A stretch of DNA of 64,000 nt. It comes from Candidula unifasciata. Lineage: Eukaryota; Mollusca; Gastropoda; Stylommatophora; Geomitridae. This document shows, piece by piece, positions 1 through 10,700 of this stretch (its first letter is position 1; every line of letters begins with the position of its first letter). Location of the stretch: contig CAJHNH020002702.1 of NCBI GenBank assembly GCA_905116865.2, positions 99,501-163,500 of the forward strand, written 5' to 3'. The position numbers and the translations under genes were made by a program. The notes under the pieces are model-generated. The model ran no database searches, had not been told where the DNA came from, and was given only the letters and a program-made list of their open reading frames with translations.

Positions 1-130
1 TATATATATTTATACATATATAGATATATACACACACACAGGCACACATATATATACACATACAAACATATATATATAGAGAGAGAGAGACATTCACACA
101 TATATATATACATTCATACAAACATATATA
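1..130. repeat. TA/CA-rich microsatellite
   Basis: Imperfect dinucleotide tract of TA, CA and a short GA run, lying just upstream of the first GNL2 exon in this window. It is intronic simple sequence. Confidence 0.85.
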
Positions 131-167
131 AATAATTGTTCACTAAGACACTGATGTCTGTTGACAG

Positions 168-263
168 GGGGGAGAGGCTGACATCAGCACTGTTGCCAAA
201 AATGTGCTCAACGACTATCAGAGAGGAAAGATCCCTTATTTTGTCCGCCCACCGGAGTCAGAG
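168..263 (+). CDS. GNL2: GNL2/NOG2 nucleolar GTPase, internal exon (first in window)
   Basis: GNL2 (NOG2/Ngp-1) is a circularly permuted GTPase that binds pre-60S particles in the nucleolus and nucleus and is needed for large-subunit maturation and export. This 32-codon exon starts after TTGACAG, ends at a GTTAGT donor, and is in phase 0 at both ends. It encodes [17 protein letters not shown], which matches the conserved stretch just after the GTPase domain (human VLNDWQRGRIPFFVKPP). The G-domain exons lie upstream, outside the window. Together with 2261-3122, 3734-3852 and 6740-6835 it gives about 390 C-terminal residues. Confidence 0.88.
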
Positions 264-589
264 GTTAGTAGATGGCATTTGTTGATTATTGCATCATTTT
301 GCCAACGAGTTAAAAACCAAATATCATGGCACTCTGTCCCCCACTGCAGCAGCTGGTGCACACTTCCAGTTCCTGTGGTATCTGTGGTAGTCTGCTTTCC
401 TCTGAATGTTGCTAAGGAAATATGGCAAAATAGATATTATCTGCTGCTAAGATTGTTGCAAATTTATCATCATCACCTGCCTTGCCCACTGCCCTTAGGT
501 TAATGTGTCTCCACAAATCTTCATCCTTGGTGTTCTGGATCAGTTCATCTCATGATATTCCTCGACGGTCTGCTCACAGAGCATGCTGG
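264..589. other. GNL2 intron, no recognised element
   Basis: Intronic sequence between the donor at 264 and the start of the 33-bp minisatellite. I see no repeat or exon signature in it. Confidence 0.5.
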
Positions 590-1561
590 TGACTGACAGG
601 TAGAGTGGCTTGCATCATTTAATGACTGACGGGTAGAGTGGCTTGCATCATTTAATGACTGACGGGTAGAGTGGCTTGCATGATTTAATGACTGACGGGT
701 AGAGTGGCTTGCATCATTTAATGACTGACGGGTAGAGTGGCTTGCATCATTTAATGACTGACTGTACAGGGCTAGAGTGGCTTGCATCATTTAATGACTG
801 ACGGGTAGAGTGGCTTGCATCATTTAATGACTGACGGGTAGAGTGGCTTGCATCATTTAATGACTGACGGGTAGAGTGGCTTGCATCATTTAATGACTGA
901 GGGGTAGAGTGGCTTGCATCATTTAATGACTGACGGGTAGAGTGGCTTACATCATTTAATGACTGACGGGCTTGCATCATTTAATGACTGACGGGTAGAG
1001 TGGCTTGCATCATTTAATGACTGACGGGTAGAGTGGCTTGCATCATTTAATGACTGACGGGTAGAGTGGTTTACATCATTTAATGACTGATGGGTAGAGT
1101 GGCTTGCATCATTTAATGACTGACGGGTAGAGTGGCTTGCATCATTTAATGACTGATGGGTAGAGTGGCTTGCATCATTTAATGACTGACGGGTAGTGTA
1201 GCTTGCATCATTTAATGACTGACGGGTAGAGTGGCTTGCATCATTTAATGACTGTGGCTTGCGGGGTAGAGTGGCTAGAGTGGCTTGCATCATTTAATGA
1301 CTGACAGGTAGAGTGGCTTGCATCATTTAATGACTGACGGGTAGAGTGGCTTGCATCATTTAATGACTGTCGGGTAGAGTGGCTTGCATCATTTAATGAC
1401 TGACGGGTAGAGTGGCTTGCATCATTTAATGACTGACGGGTAGAGTGGCTTGCATCATTTAATGACTGACGGGTAGAGTGGCTTGCATCATTTAATGACT
1501 GTTAGGTAGAGTGGCTTACATCATTTAATGACTGACGGGTAGAGTGACTTGCATCATTTAA
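590..1561. repeat. 33-bp minisatellite, about 29 units
   Basis: Tandem repeat of a 33-bp unit beginning gactgacgggtagagtggc and ending in catcatttaat. Most units differ by one or two substitutions, and a few are shortened or interrupted (near 764, 968 and 1254). Because 33 is divisible by three, open reading frames appear on the minus strand with an 11-residue period (SLNDASHSTRQ). These are artefacts of the repeat inside a GNL2 intron. Confidence 0.95.
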
Positions 1562-1797
1562 AATGGATTATGTGCGTTGTTGCTTCTCACTTTCCATTCT
1601 CAGTTTGCATCAGCGGTAGGCAAACCATACCCTACAGACAAAACTGGCCCACCAAGCAGTTTTTACTGGCCAGCAAGGCTGGTATCAATTTACTATATAA
1701 TCTGGCCCTTGAGCTCACAAAATTGCAGAACACAAAAACATGCACTCATATTCAGAAAGAAAAAAAACATCCATATATCAGCATTCTAAATTGGGCT

Positions 1798-2068
1798 CTT
1801 CCCCTGTGGGTTCTGCTACCCGTTGTGGGGAAAACAAGAATAGACCCACTGCCTTCCCAGCCAGCCTGTCGTAAGAATCTACTAATTGGGGGCTTCCTTC
1901 AAAGTCAGAGTGCATCTGCCTGAGAGGCCTGTAACCAGCAGTCTTCATACAAATAAGACAGATCTGTAAAACGAATCAGCACGCAATACTCGGGTTCTGA
2001 AACAAGTCTAAAATATAGAGGTGGTTGAACAGCCAGAGTTTACGGCAGGTGAACGCAAAGAAAAAGAA
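1798..2068 (+). mobile_element. SINE-A copy
   Basis: Copy of the most common dispersed repeat in the window. Its hallmarks are a 5' block with tgtgggttctg, the block acaagaatagaccc, a middle block with tgcatctgcctgagaggc, a block with cagatctgtaaaac, and a 3' end with gtgaacgc followed by an A/GAA-rich tail. This copy has the tail aaagaaaaagaa and lies in a GNL2 intron. Confidence 0.85.
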
Positions 2069-2260
2069 TTGAGCCAGAGGACGGAAAAAGGTTGCCAACC
2101 CCTGTCCTGAAACCTTCTATGCATTGATACAAATAAAAACTTGCTGCTTGTTACATTTAAAGGGCACCGAGGTTGCGTGGTGTTGAATGTGAGAAATTTT
2201 TGTTAAATTTCCCTAAATTGACGTAATTTGACGATCTAACATTTAATTATATTTTTTCAG

Positions 2261-3122
2261 CTGGAGGGCGATGAGGAAAACGATGATTTGGAACCAGGAG
2301 CAGTAGATGGTTTGGAACCAGAAGCAGCAGAAAGCTTGGAACTAGGAGCAGCAGATAGCAGCAATGTAGAGGAGGCAGCCGAACTAGCAGACGCAGACAA
2401 AGTGACAGAAAATGACATTAGTACTGAAGACCCTGCAGTCTCTGTAGGTTTAGAGAAAGAAAGCACAGTTGCTGAAGATGAAGATGATGATAGCATTGTA
2501 GTTGATTCCGCAAAAGAGAATTCAGAGGATGCCATATCTGTACTTGACGAGAGCATCACATCAGCTTCAGACAAACAAGGCAAAAAGAAGAATAAACTCA
2601 GAAAGAATCAACTGTATACCGTACATCCTTTCTTTCAAATGTCATTTCAGAAACTGGGATACTTAGGGAAAAAGATAGCTCAGGTTAAACAAAACCTTAA
2701 GGATATCAATGCTCAAAGAATAGAAAGGCAGCTCAAAAAGAAATCAGTTGAGGATGGAGAGTCTGGCACTGTGGACAAGGCAACCACTGTGAAGAAAGAA
2801 ACGCAGCCTAATTTTATTGAACTGGCATCTGATGATGTAAAATCTTCTGAGTCCAAAAATGTAAAAGACAAGAAGAAACCAACTGTTGCTAAAACTCAGA
2901 ATAAAACTGTAAATGTGTCAAATTCCCCAACTACCCCTGCAACAGGAAGTCCAGCATTATCTCGGAAGAGGAAATTGATGCCAGCAGACACAGAAAACTC
3001 TCCATCACAGACATCAAAGCAAGAGAAGCGGTCTGCTGGCTCGATAGTTGCCACAGCCAGTGGAGCCATGATTGTCAGTGACCTAGAAACCACTCCTACA
3101 GTAACCAGCTGCTTTAAGAAAA
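2261..3122 (+). CDS. GNL2: GNL2 large acidic/basic C-terminal exon
   Basis: This 862-bp exon starts in phase 0 after TATTTTTTCAG and ends in phase 1 at a GTGAGT donor (3123). The encoded 287 residues are low in complexity. An acidic first third (LEGDEENDDLEPG and EDEDDDS) is followed by a lysine-rich region with KKKNKLRKNQL and RKRKLMPADTE. This fits the poorly conserved acidic and lysine-rich tail of GNL2 between the GTPase domain and the basic C-terminus. Assignment rests on splice phase, order and strand more than on residue identity. The frame runs a few codons into the intron to a TAG at 3128. Confidence 0.8.
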
Positions 3123-3733
3123 GTGAGTAGAGCTTATTTTTGTTAGTCTTCACCCTGTTACTTTTATCCTCTTCCTATTAAACCACTAAATATATGCAGG
3201 ATGTCGCTGTCATCACAGTCTGCCTGAAAGAAACTTGGTCTCTCGCCAGCTCTCCCGCCTCATGTACTTTCATATTTAAGGAGTCACTTATATATCGTGT
3301 GCTTATCTTTGTGTTAGTTGGGCCCTGACTCTCCTTCCTGGTACCGTGCCTTCTGCTATTATTGTTTCTTATCTGCCATTGTGCTTGTGCTGGCTATGTG
3401 TTTTAAGTTTGGAATTAGTTGCTGTGAGATAAGATGGGCACCCTTCTACCCAATGAATAACTTATATCCTGTGCTTATCTTCATGATGGTCGGCTCCAGC
3501 CCCTATTTCGTATGCTTCTGTTCTTTCCAATCTACAATTTATCTTGATGTGGTATGTATGTGTATTTGTGTGCATATATATAAATAATGGAAACCTCAGA
3601 AATGTCTTGAGGGGAAATGTCCATCACCACACCTTATTAAACCATGACCTAGTATGTGTGCAGGCCTCACACTTGACACCTCCATTTGGAAACATCTCTC
3701 TAAATATTTGTCTCCCTTTCATTTACAATTTAG
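3123..3733. other. GNL2 intron, no recognised element
   Basis: Intron of 611 bp between a GTGAGT donor and a TTTAG acceptor. It is pyrimidine-rich, and I see no repeat family of this window in it. Confidence 0.55.
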
Positions 3734-3852
3734 GTGCATTTGTAGCCAACCAGAAAGGTGCGGCTAGTGGATCATCTGCCAAACGGAGACAGAAAACTAG
3801 AGAACAAGATGCAGAGATTGATGGAGAGAGCCCAAGATTGACAGGATTGGCG
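3734..3852 (+). CDS. GNL2: GNL2 exon
   Basis: This 119-bp exon enters in phase 1 (completing a serine codon) and leaves in phase 0 at GTAATT. It encodes a basic stretch with SSAKRRQKTREQD and ends with ESPRLTGLA. The end corresponds to human GNL2 just before the conserved LTSKERRRAVRQQRPKK region. Confidence 0.82.
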
Positions 3853-4133
3853 GTAATTCTCATTTTCACATAATGTTTTACTGCTAAATATTATTTATAG
3901 TTTGTCATTAATGAAAACAACTTCCTTCCTTTCGGATGTCCCTTCTGAGCTGCTGAATAATGGTTTGACACCCAGAAATTACCAAATCTGGATGACAGGC
4001 CGGCAAGGCGATTCCCGCATACCCCATTCAGCCTCCAGTGAAGCTTTAAGTGATCGCCCATAATTGCTATACACCAGCGAGATGTAACCTGTAGTCCTAT
4101 GTGGGTAAGGAGTCTTGTGAACTTCTACTTTCT

Positions 4134-4135
<2 letters not shown>

Positions 4136-4180
<45 letters not shown>
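4136..4180. repeat. 45-bp poly(C) tract
   Basis: Uninterrupted run of C next to a LINE relic. The length may be partly a sequencing or assembly artefact. Read in one frame it gives a spurious polyproline stretch. Confidence 0.9.
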
Positions 4181-4299
4181 AGTGGGGCATTGGCTTACAT
4201 TCACCTCACACCAAGTTCTATCCTTCACTATCGTATGCAGCTTTTCCCATGTCCTACTCATCTTTTTTTTAACTGAACTCTCTAGCTCCCTTTTCCATT

Positions 4300-4683
4300 G
4301 TTTTGGGAGGGGGCTGGGGATGTCTTTCTTTATTACACCCCTGTGGGTTTCAGTGAAAAAACATTCTAGTTATATTGTTCTCAGGTTTTCTCAATGTTTT
4401 GGGAGGGGGCTAGGGATGTCTTTCTTTATTACACCCCTGTGGATTTCAGTGAAAAAACATTCTAGTTATATTGTTCTCAGGTTTTCTCAATGTTTTGGGA
4501 GGGGGCTGGGGATGTCTTTCTTTATTACACCCCTGTGGGTTTCAGTGAAAAAACATTCTAGTTATATTGTTCTCAGGTTTTCTCAATGTTTTGGGAGGGG
4601 GCTGGGGATGTCTTTCTTTATTACACCCCTGTGGATTTCAGTGAAAAAACATTCTAGTTATATTGTTCTCAGGTTTTCTCAAT
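4300..4683. repeat. 96-bp tandem repeat, 4 units
   Basis: Four consecutive 96-bp units start at 4300, 4396, 4492 and 4588, each beginning gttttgggagggggct. Units 1 and 3 are the same at the variable ctgtggg/ctgtgga site, and units 2 and 4 share the other state, as if a 192-bp dimer had duplicated. The unit is part of the LINE 3' end around it. Confidence 0.95.
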
Positions 4684-4963
4684 GTTAGCGGCATCCATGG
4701 CTTAGGCGTTGTGAGTCCGACTCGTAATTCCAACATACCGTGATCAAAACCCACTGCTGGCTGTGTGGATTTTTATCATGGTATAGGGCATCACAGGTCG
4801 ACCCAGCCTAACATGGTTACCAGGATGGATGTCCTGGGGAAGTAAAGACGGCCGGCGTAATGCTAACCACATTACCCACCTAGTGACGATTGGTCTGTAA
4901 AAATAGAGGTGCTCTTTTCATATGCCCAATGCGCCACCAGAAAGGATCTTTACTTTACTTTTC
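4684..4963 (+). mobile_element. SINE-B copy with TTTACTTTAC tail
   Basis: Family defined by a tRNA-like head (here ggcttaggcgttgtgag), the block gtcgacccagcc, cctggggaagtaaag, acattacccacctagtg, and the 3' end ggatctttactttac. Bases near the two junctions (tctcaatgtt before, ttttcagtgttt after) look like a diverged target duplication, which fits insertion into the LINE relic. Confidence 0.8.
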
Positions 4964-5450
4964 AGTGTTTGTCTTATCTAATGCCAGCATCTTTTCTTCA
5001 CCTCTTGATCCACTGGAACTTGTTTAATTTGCTGCTATTAAACTATCTTTTATGGCCACATAGATTCTTATACCCTGTTCTTTTTTTTTTTTTGGTGGGG
5101 GGGGGGGTGGGGTCTCCTAAACAAAGAATTCACTAAAAGGTTCTGGTATCTGTGAAAGATCACTTCCTTTGTATATGATAATCTCCAGAGCTGGAATCAC
5201 TTGCTATCAGTATTCTTTTGGTAACTTTTCTAATTTTTGAAAAGCAGCTTTGCGGTGATGTCTGCACCTTTCTGCTCATGTCTGATTTAAAACAAATCCT
5301 ACATTAGTCATGTTTTACCACACGCTTATTAAAGCATGGTGGGTCTGTTCCTATTGTTTCCAAAAATGGAGCCCTGAAGAGCTCCCTAAAGTTACAACTT
5401 AAAAAGATAATCCAGCTGTTACACTGTAAACCACATCATCCATTTAAATC

Positions 5451-6016
5451 TGATTGGTGCATAAAAATGTGAGCCCAGCACCATACGCTTCATGCCCAGA
5501 AGGTGTGAAAAGTGATTAGAGCATAAAAAATGTGAGCCTAGCACCATACGTTTCATGCACAGAAGGTGTGAAAAGGGATTGGTGCATAAGAAATGTGAGC
5601 CTAGCACCATACGCTTCATGCACAGAAGGTGTGAAAAGTGATTGGTGCATAAAAATGTGAGCCTAGCACCATACGCTTCATGCACAGAAGGTGTGAAAAG
5701 TGATTCGTTCATAAAAATGTGAGCCTAGCACCATATGCTTCATGCACAGAAGGTGTGAAAACTGATTGGTGCATAAAAGTATGAGCCTAGAACCATACGC
5801 TTCATGTACAGCAGGTGTGAAAACTGATTGGTGCATAAAAATGTGAGCCTAGCACCATACGCTTCATGCACAGCAGGTGTGAAAAGTGATTCGTTTATAA
5901 AAATATGAGCCTAGAACCATACGCTTCATGCACAGAAGGTGTGAAAAGTGATTGGTGCATAAAAAATGTGAGCCTAGCACCATATGCTTCATGCACAGAA
6001 GGTGTGAAAAGTGATA
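5451..6016. repeat. 62-bp minisatellite, about 9 units
   Basis: Imperfect tandem repeat with units beginning gattggtgcataaaaatgtg and containing gcttcatgcacagaaggtgt. Unit length is about 62 bp, varying by one or two bases in an A run. It lies in the last GNL2 intron and is followed directly by a SINE-B copy. Confidence 0.93.
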
Positions 6017-6300
6017 CGCACAAAAGGTTTGTGGGTCGCCGCGGCGCAGCAGCTGAAAGATTGCGTGTGGATCGGAAGGTTGTGGGTTTCCTCCTTGGTG
6101 GAGCCTGACTTTTTTTTCTTAACCTTGTCTCCCAGGTCGATTCAGCCTTGAGTGGGTACCGGCTGCAGTCCCGGGAAGTAAAGGCGGTCAGTTTGGTGCT
6201 GACCACATCACCCATCTTGTGCCGAATCGTCTATAAAATAAATATAGTTCTAGCCCTGTATACCCTATACGCCCAAAGACGTGGGAAAAGGACCTTTACT
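6017..6300 (+). mobile_element. SINE-B copy
   Basis: Has the SINE-B landmarks gtcgattcagcc, gggaagtaaaggcggtcag, accacatcacccatcttgtg and ggacctttact. The head contains a box-B-like bases stretch (gtgggtttcc). It abuts the last unit of the 62-bp minisatellite. Confidence 0.8.
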
Positions 6301-6345
6301 GTTTGTTTTTTTAAACACAAGATGTGGAAATGATTTGCACAAAAT

Positions 6346-6612
6346 CACAAAATAGGTGGGATTGTGTCTACAAAATAGGCGGAAAAGGAAAGGTCCACAC
6401 AAAATAGGCAGGAAATCTCCACACAAAAAGGTGCTTGAAGGATCTGCACAAAATAGGGTGGAAAGTGTCCAAACAAAAAGTGAAAAACATCCTCACAAAA
6501 TATTTGGTAAAGTGTCTGCACAAAATAGGTGGGAAAGTGTCCGCACAAAATAGGCAGGAAAGTGTTTACACAAAATAGGTTGGAAAGTGTCTACACAAAA
6601 TAGGTGGGAAGA
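6346..6612. repeat. 25-bp degenerate minisatellite, about 10 units
   Basis: Tandem units of roughly cacaaaataggtgggaaagt plus gtcta, with substitutions and small indels. Lies about 130 bp upstream of the last GNL2 exon. Confidence 0.9.
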
Positions 6613-6739
6613 GTCCCTAGTTGACTCTTTCAGCCAAAAAGTACTACACACAAATTATCCATGCAGTTTTGATTGACTAAGAGACGGACTTTCCTTATGC
6701 ATATTGTGCTTACATTGTTGATTATTTTTTCATCCAAAG

Positions 6740-6835
6740 AAACGTCGTGTGCAGAGACGGGAGATCATGGGCATGAATAAAAAGAATGATTTCTATAAAG
6801 AAAAGGACATCAAGAACAGGAGAAAGCACAGATGA
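6740..6835 (+). CDS. GNL2: GNL2 terminal exon and stop
   Basis: Terminal exon after an ATCCAAAG acceptor, phase 0, 31 codons then TGA (6833-6835). It encodes KRRVQRREIMGMNKKNDFY and ends with DIKNRRKHR. This aligns with the strongly basic C-terminus of GNL2 (human SKERRRAVRQQRPKKVG, then VKNRNRNKKK), which acts in nucleolar targeting and rRNA binding in this family. Human GNL2 extends somewhat further. Confidence 0.87.
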   Translation, partial: KRRVQRREIMGMNKKNDFYKEKDIKNRRKHR

Positions 6836-6913
6836 TGAGTTTACCTCCTCCTCCCTGTTTTTTTTTTTTTTTTTTTTTGTCCCTGATCATGGCTGCTGTA
6901 TAAATTGTTTTGC

Positions 6914-6919
6914 AATAAA
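6914..6919 (+). promoter_or_regulatory. GNL2: GNL2 poly(A) signal AATAAA
   Basis: The first canonical AATAAA lies 79 bp after the GNL2 stop codon, giving a plausible short 3' UTR. Confidence 0.6.
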
Positions 6920-7599
6920 AACCAGTATGTAAGCAGCATATATAAATTATCAGTATGTTTCTCAAGAGAGAAGAATAGAAATAAATTGGCTGGCATTTCA
7001 AGTATATATTTCACATTGTCTTTATTACATGTATATGTCATGTCATCAAAATTATTTAGGGTAGGGAGAACAGAAAATACGTTTTTTTTTTTTTTTACAA
7101 GTGGTGGTATGAAAGAAATTGTTTGATAAATTTCGTATATGATATTTATTCAGTAGCAGTTTAAAGAAGAATGATGATTTGACGACATGTGGTGAGTGTC
7201 TTACATTATGAATTGGTGACCTTGTGCTTGCTGGGGGGGGGGGGGGGGGGGGTTTAAAACTATATTACATATGTCGCTAACAAATGTTTTTAAAATTCTT
7301 ACTCACTTGGTCACTCCTTTTTTACCTTGGGGTGTAGAGGTTTGCCAGAGATATCGTCAGACTTCTCTATCAGCAATTTTCTTTCTGGCTTTGTTCCATT
7401 CCAGTCCTCTGTCAGTTAGGAACTGTCAGATGTTGTCTTGCTCCCTGGTTTTTAATCCCCCATGCCTGTCATGGTGGCTGATTTTCTCCCTTTTTGCATA
7501 CATGTCCAAAACATCGTAACTGTGACTTATCCACTGGGTATCAAGATCTTGACGTATTGTCCGATTGCAGACTTTGTCCCTTCTTGTCACTTGGAGCAC
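6920..7599. other. Intergenic region after GNL2, little recognised
   Basis: Contains A/T homopolymers, an 18-bp poly(G) near 7234 and, from about 7330 to 7560, sequence that on the minus strand may be a decayed LINE 3' end. I could not establish the latter. Confidence 0.4.
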
Positions 7600-7878
7600 C
7601 ACCTCCCCGTGTGAGTTCTGGGGCCCTATTGTGAGGGAAACAAGAATAGACCCACAGCCTACCCAAAAGCTTGTCGTAAGAGTCGACTAATTGGGAGCTT
7701 CCTTCAAAGTCAGAGTCCATCTGCCTGAGAGGCAAGGAACCAGCAGACTGCATACAAATGAGTCAGATCTGTAAAACGGATGCACGTGCAACACTCAGGT
7801 TTCAGAACACGAATGCAGTTGAGAAGTGGATGAGCAACTAGAACTTTCCACCAGAGTTTATAGCTGGTGAACACTAAA
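7600..7878 (+). mobile_element. SINE-A copy
   Basis: Near full-length body with acaagaatagaccc, tccatctgcctgagaggc, cagatctgtaaaacgg and a 3' tail aacactaaaaaaaaataaaa. The tail is degenerate rather than a clean GAA repeat. Confidence 0.85.
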
Positions 7879-7894
7879 AAAAAATAAAACAAGA

Positions 7895-8235
7895 CTTGGG
7901 CCACCTTTCTCAGATATCTAATTTCTGAGGCCTGAAGCTGGCTTCTGTGAGCTGTTGTCATTGCCCATGACTCACGCCCATAGGTAAGGACTGGCACCTA
8001 GGTAGAGCGGTAAACAACCAATTTCTCTTTTGCTAAAAAAAACCTTGGTTCATTGCCGTTGGAAGAGTCGCCCAGCAGCTGCTTTTCCAGTAGCCAGCTC
8101 AGTCTTAATGCCTCCACTTTGGTCTATTACAACTCCAAGGTATTTGAAATGGTTGACCTGCTCCAGTGCATACTGTCCCATTATGATCTGGTGTTTCTTC
8201 TCTCTTGAGATCACCATTAAATATTCATTTATCTA
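7895..8235 (-). mobile_element. RTE/BovB-like reverse transcriptase relic
   Basis: Reading on the minus strand from about 8230, the translation includes EQVNHFKYLGVVIDQSGG, a typical RT thumb-region motif. After a frame change it gives PVLTYGRESWAMTTAHRSQ and LQASEIRYLRKVAQV, the conserved region after the RT thumb. Frameshifts make it non-functional. A SINE-A lies directly beside it. Confidence 0.75.
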
Positions 8236-8399
8236 AACATTTTTTTTAAAATCAGAATATATGAAGAGGTAATCAATAAACCTGAACAGATTGAAGCATT
8301 AAATAGAATATATTTCCAGGGTCATAAAAAACCAAAACAAATATGAAGTGGGTGACACATGTTGTGACTGTCATCTCTATCACCAAGGTGTATGGGAAA

Positions 8400-8702
8400 A
8401 TTTGGGTTCTTAATTTATAACGTACCCCAAACACGAAATCCCCGTGGGAAATCCACAGCTGACCTGACAGTCCATTATTTAAAGGGGTGGAAGTGTGCTG
8501 TTTTTTTTTTTTTTTTTTGAGTGTTCATCTAGTGTCTTCTAATCCTAACCCTAACCCAAACCCTCACCCTAACCATAACCCTAAACTTTGCTGTAGATAA
8601 ATCGAGAGAAACTACAACCTGAACACCCTAGAATTTATTGGGAATGTCTCCCGTGACGTTGTCGTGACGTCAGGGGTAAGTTATAAATTAAGTACCAAAA
8701 TT
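8400..8702. mobile_element. MITE with internal telomere-like (CCCTAA)n
   Basis: About 28-bp terminal inverted repeats are visible. The left end is tttgggttcttaatttataa followed by cgtacccc. The right end, reverse-complemented, reads tttggtacttaatttataac followed by ttacccc. Internally there is a poly(T) run and a degenerate CCCTAA tract at 8541-8585. The termini differ from those of the elements at 29853 and 54782, and I could not fix a target duplication. Confidence 0.7.
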
Positions 8703-8954
8703 TGACATCAAGATGGCTTTAGAAAGGCCACTGAGTCATAAGGACTCCCACTCAAATGGTGTAATTAGTTTCTGTGTTCATTCTCTGGCCTGTTAAACAT
8801 TGTTAAGTGTACATAGGACCAGTGAAATTTAACAACAATTTTTGAGGACATGTCACAGCAGACATGGCTATCTTTTGCAGCTTAATAAGTACCAGCATAA
8901 TAGCTGGTTGTGCCAGAAGCATTTTTTTTTTTTTTTTTGTTCTCTCTGAAAGCA

Positions 8955-9640
8955 GTTCTTACTTTACTGATTCAGCTGCAGTTAACTCATTCTCTCAGAA
9001 ACAGTTTTTTCACTTATTCTCTTAGAATCAGTTATTTGTTCTCTCAGAAGCTGTTACTTTACTCATTCTTTCAGAAACGTTTATTTTTCTTATCTGTCAG
9101 AAGTTGTTACTTTACTCATTCTCTCAGAAACAGTTATTTCAATTTTTACTTTAGTCATTCTCTCAGAAACAGTTATTACACTTATTCTCTTAGAATCAGT
9201 TATTTGTTCTCTCAGAAGTTGTTACTTTACTCTTTCTCTCAGAATTTATTTATTTTCCTTATCTTTCAAAAGTTGTTACTTTACTCATTCTCTCAGAAGC
9301 ACTTATTTTTCTTGTCTCTCAGAAGTTGTTACTTTACTCATTCTCTTAGAAACAGTTATTTCACTTATTCTCTTAGAAGCAGTTATTTATTCTCTCAAAA
9401 GTTGTTACTTTACTCTTTCTCTCAGAATTTATTTATTTTTCTTATCTTTCAAAAGTTGTTACTTTACTCATTCTCTCAGAAGCATTAATTTTTCTTATCT
9501 CTCAGAAGTTGTTACTTTACTCATTCTCTCAGAAATAGTTTTTTTTACTTATTCTCTTAGAACCAGTTATTTGTTCGCTCAGAAGTTGTTACTTTACTCA
9601 TTCTCTCAAAAGCATTTATTTTTCTTATCTCTCAGACCAT
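8955..9640. repeat. Compound minisatellite of TTCTCTCAGAA units
   Basis: Tandem array of short units with ttctctcagaa, gttgttactttactca and cagttatttcactta alternating at about 24-27 bp. Higher-order periodicity is visible, for example the segment from about 9190 recurs from about 9380. It is open on the + strand only because of repeat composition. Confidence 0.9.
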
Positions 9641-10029
9641 TGTTACATTGTGTGCTTTCTCCCCAATACAGTTTTTACTTACCTGTCCTCTCAGAAGTTG
9701 TTTAGTGACTTGAGGTGTCCAGTGAAGAAAGACATTGAGTGACTTCTGACATCCCTGTGATAGTGGTTGGCTTACCGGGAATCTTCAGTGATTGATTTGC
9801 TAAGACCTACGAAAGACTTGTGAAGTACCTGGAGGTATTTAAGGTGTACCAAGGGTAGTGGCTGACTTAGCCAAGAAACCTCAGCGAATGCCTTACCAAA
9901 ACCAGTGACCAGCTAGAGAAGTACACTGAGTGACTTACCAAGGAACTTCGGTGAACCACATACAAAGACCAGTGACATAGCTGCATGCTACCTTGTGTGA
10001 CTAATGGTGTTCTTTTCTCATAAACCCCT

Positions 10030-10700
10030 CCTTGAAATAGTTTACATGAGGACTTAACCCTCTCATTAAACATCAGCATCTAACATTGTAACATGACACC
10101 AACTCACTTTTCCTATTTTGCTATATAAAAAGTCATAGCACCATATGCCACAGGGGCCCTAATACCCCACATTTTAACTAGCCGACACATTACATGCTTG
10201 CTTACTGAGCTCCCATGTCTAATATGACACCAACTCTCTTTGTCATAACTTTTCTTTTTTTTTACTCTGTGTAAAGTCAGATCACCATAGGCAGTGACCC
10301 CTAAAACCCTCGTGTAACTAGATGAAATGACGACATGACTACCCCCCCCCCCCCCTCCCCTTGCTGAGCCACTAGCACCTAAAACCTCATTTACCTAAAA
10401 TAAACTGTTCATGTGTGCTTCTGGATGTCATAGCACCATATGCAATGGCCCATAACCCTTTCATGTAAGTAGCTGATATAACAAATGGACCCCTCACCAG
10501 TTCACCAGCACCTAACATATGGACACGACACCTGCTCATTTGCCAAAATCCTCTATATAAAGTCATAGCACCATATGCAGTGACCCCTAAAAGTAGTAGC
10601 TGACATGAAAACTCGAACCCTCACTGAACCACCGGCACCTAACACTATGACATGACACAATCCATTTTGCCATAATTGTTCATTCTTACTCTACATGAAG
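10030..10700. repeat. Degenerate ~155-bp tandem repeat, about 4 units
   Basis: The motifs cagcatctaac, gacacc(a)actcactttt, aagtcatagcaccatatgc and gaccc(c)taa recur in the same order near 10070, 10220, 10380 and 10510-10620. Units have diverged strongly, with internal poly(C) and poly(T) growth. This is an old satellite-like array. Confidence 0.75.

Larger units (their letters stand above)
4182..5045 (-). mobile_element. RTE-like LINE 3'-end relic, tandemly expanded and split by a SINE
   Basis: On the minus strand this is the 3' coding end of an RTE-type non-LTR retrotransposon. The second half resumes at about 4964 with ccagcatcttttcttcacct and tccactgg, which also end the related relic at 59867-60191. 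A 96-bp part is amplified four times (4300-4683), and a SINE-B is inserted at about 4684-4963. It lies in the last GNL2 intron. Confidence 0.65.

Noticed and set aside
545..1293. Three minus-strand open frames with SLNDASHSTRQ repeats, looking like a repetitive protein.
   Set aside because: The frame follows a 33-bp intronic minisatellite divisible by three. There is no start context or non-repeat domain.
590..1561. Regularly spaced repeats reminiscent of a CRISPR array.
   Set aside because: There are no unique spacers; units are contiguous. The genome is clearly a spliced eukaryotic one.
4101..4688. 195-residue frame with a polyproline start and four 32-residue repeats.
   Set aside because: It is the poly(C) run plus the 96-bp tandem repeat, antisense to a LINE tail.
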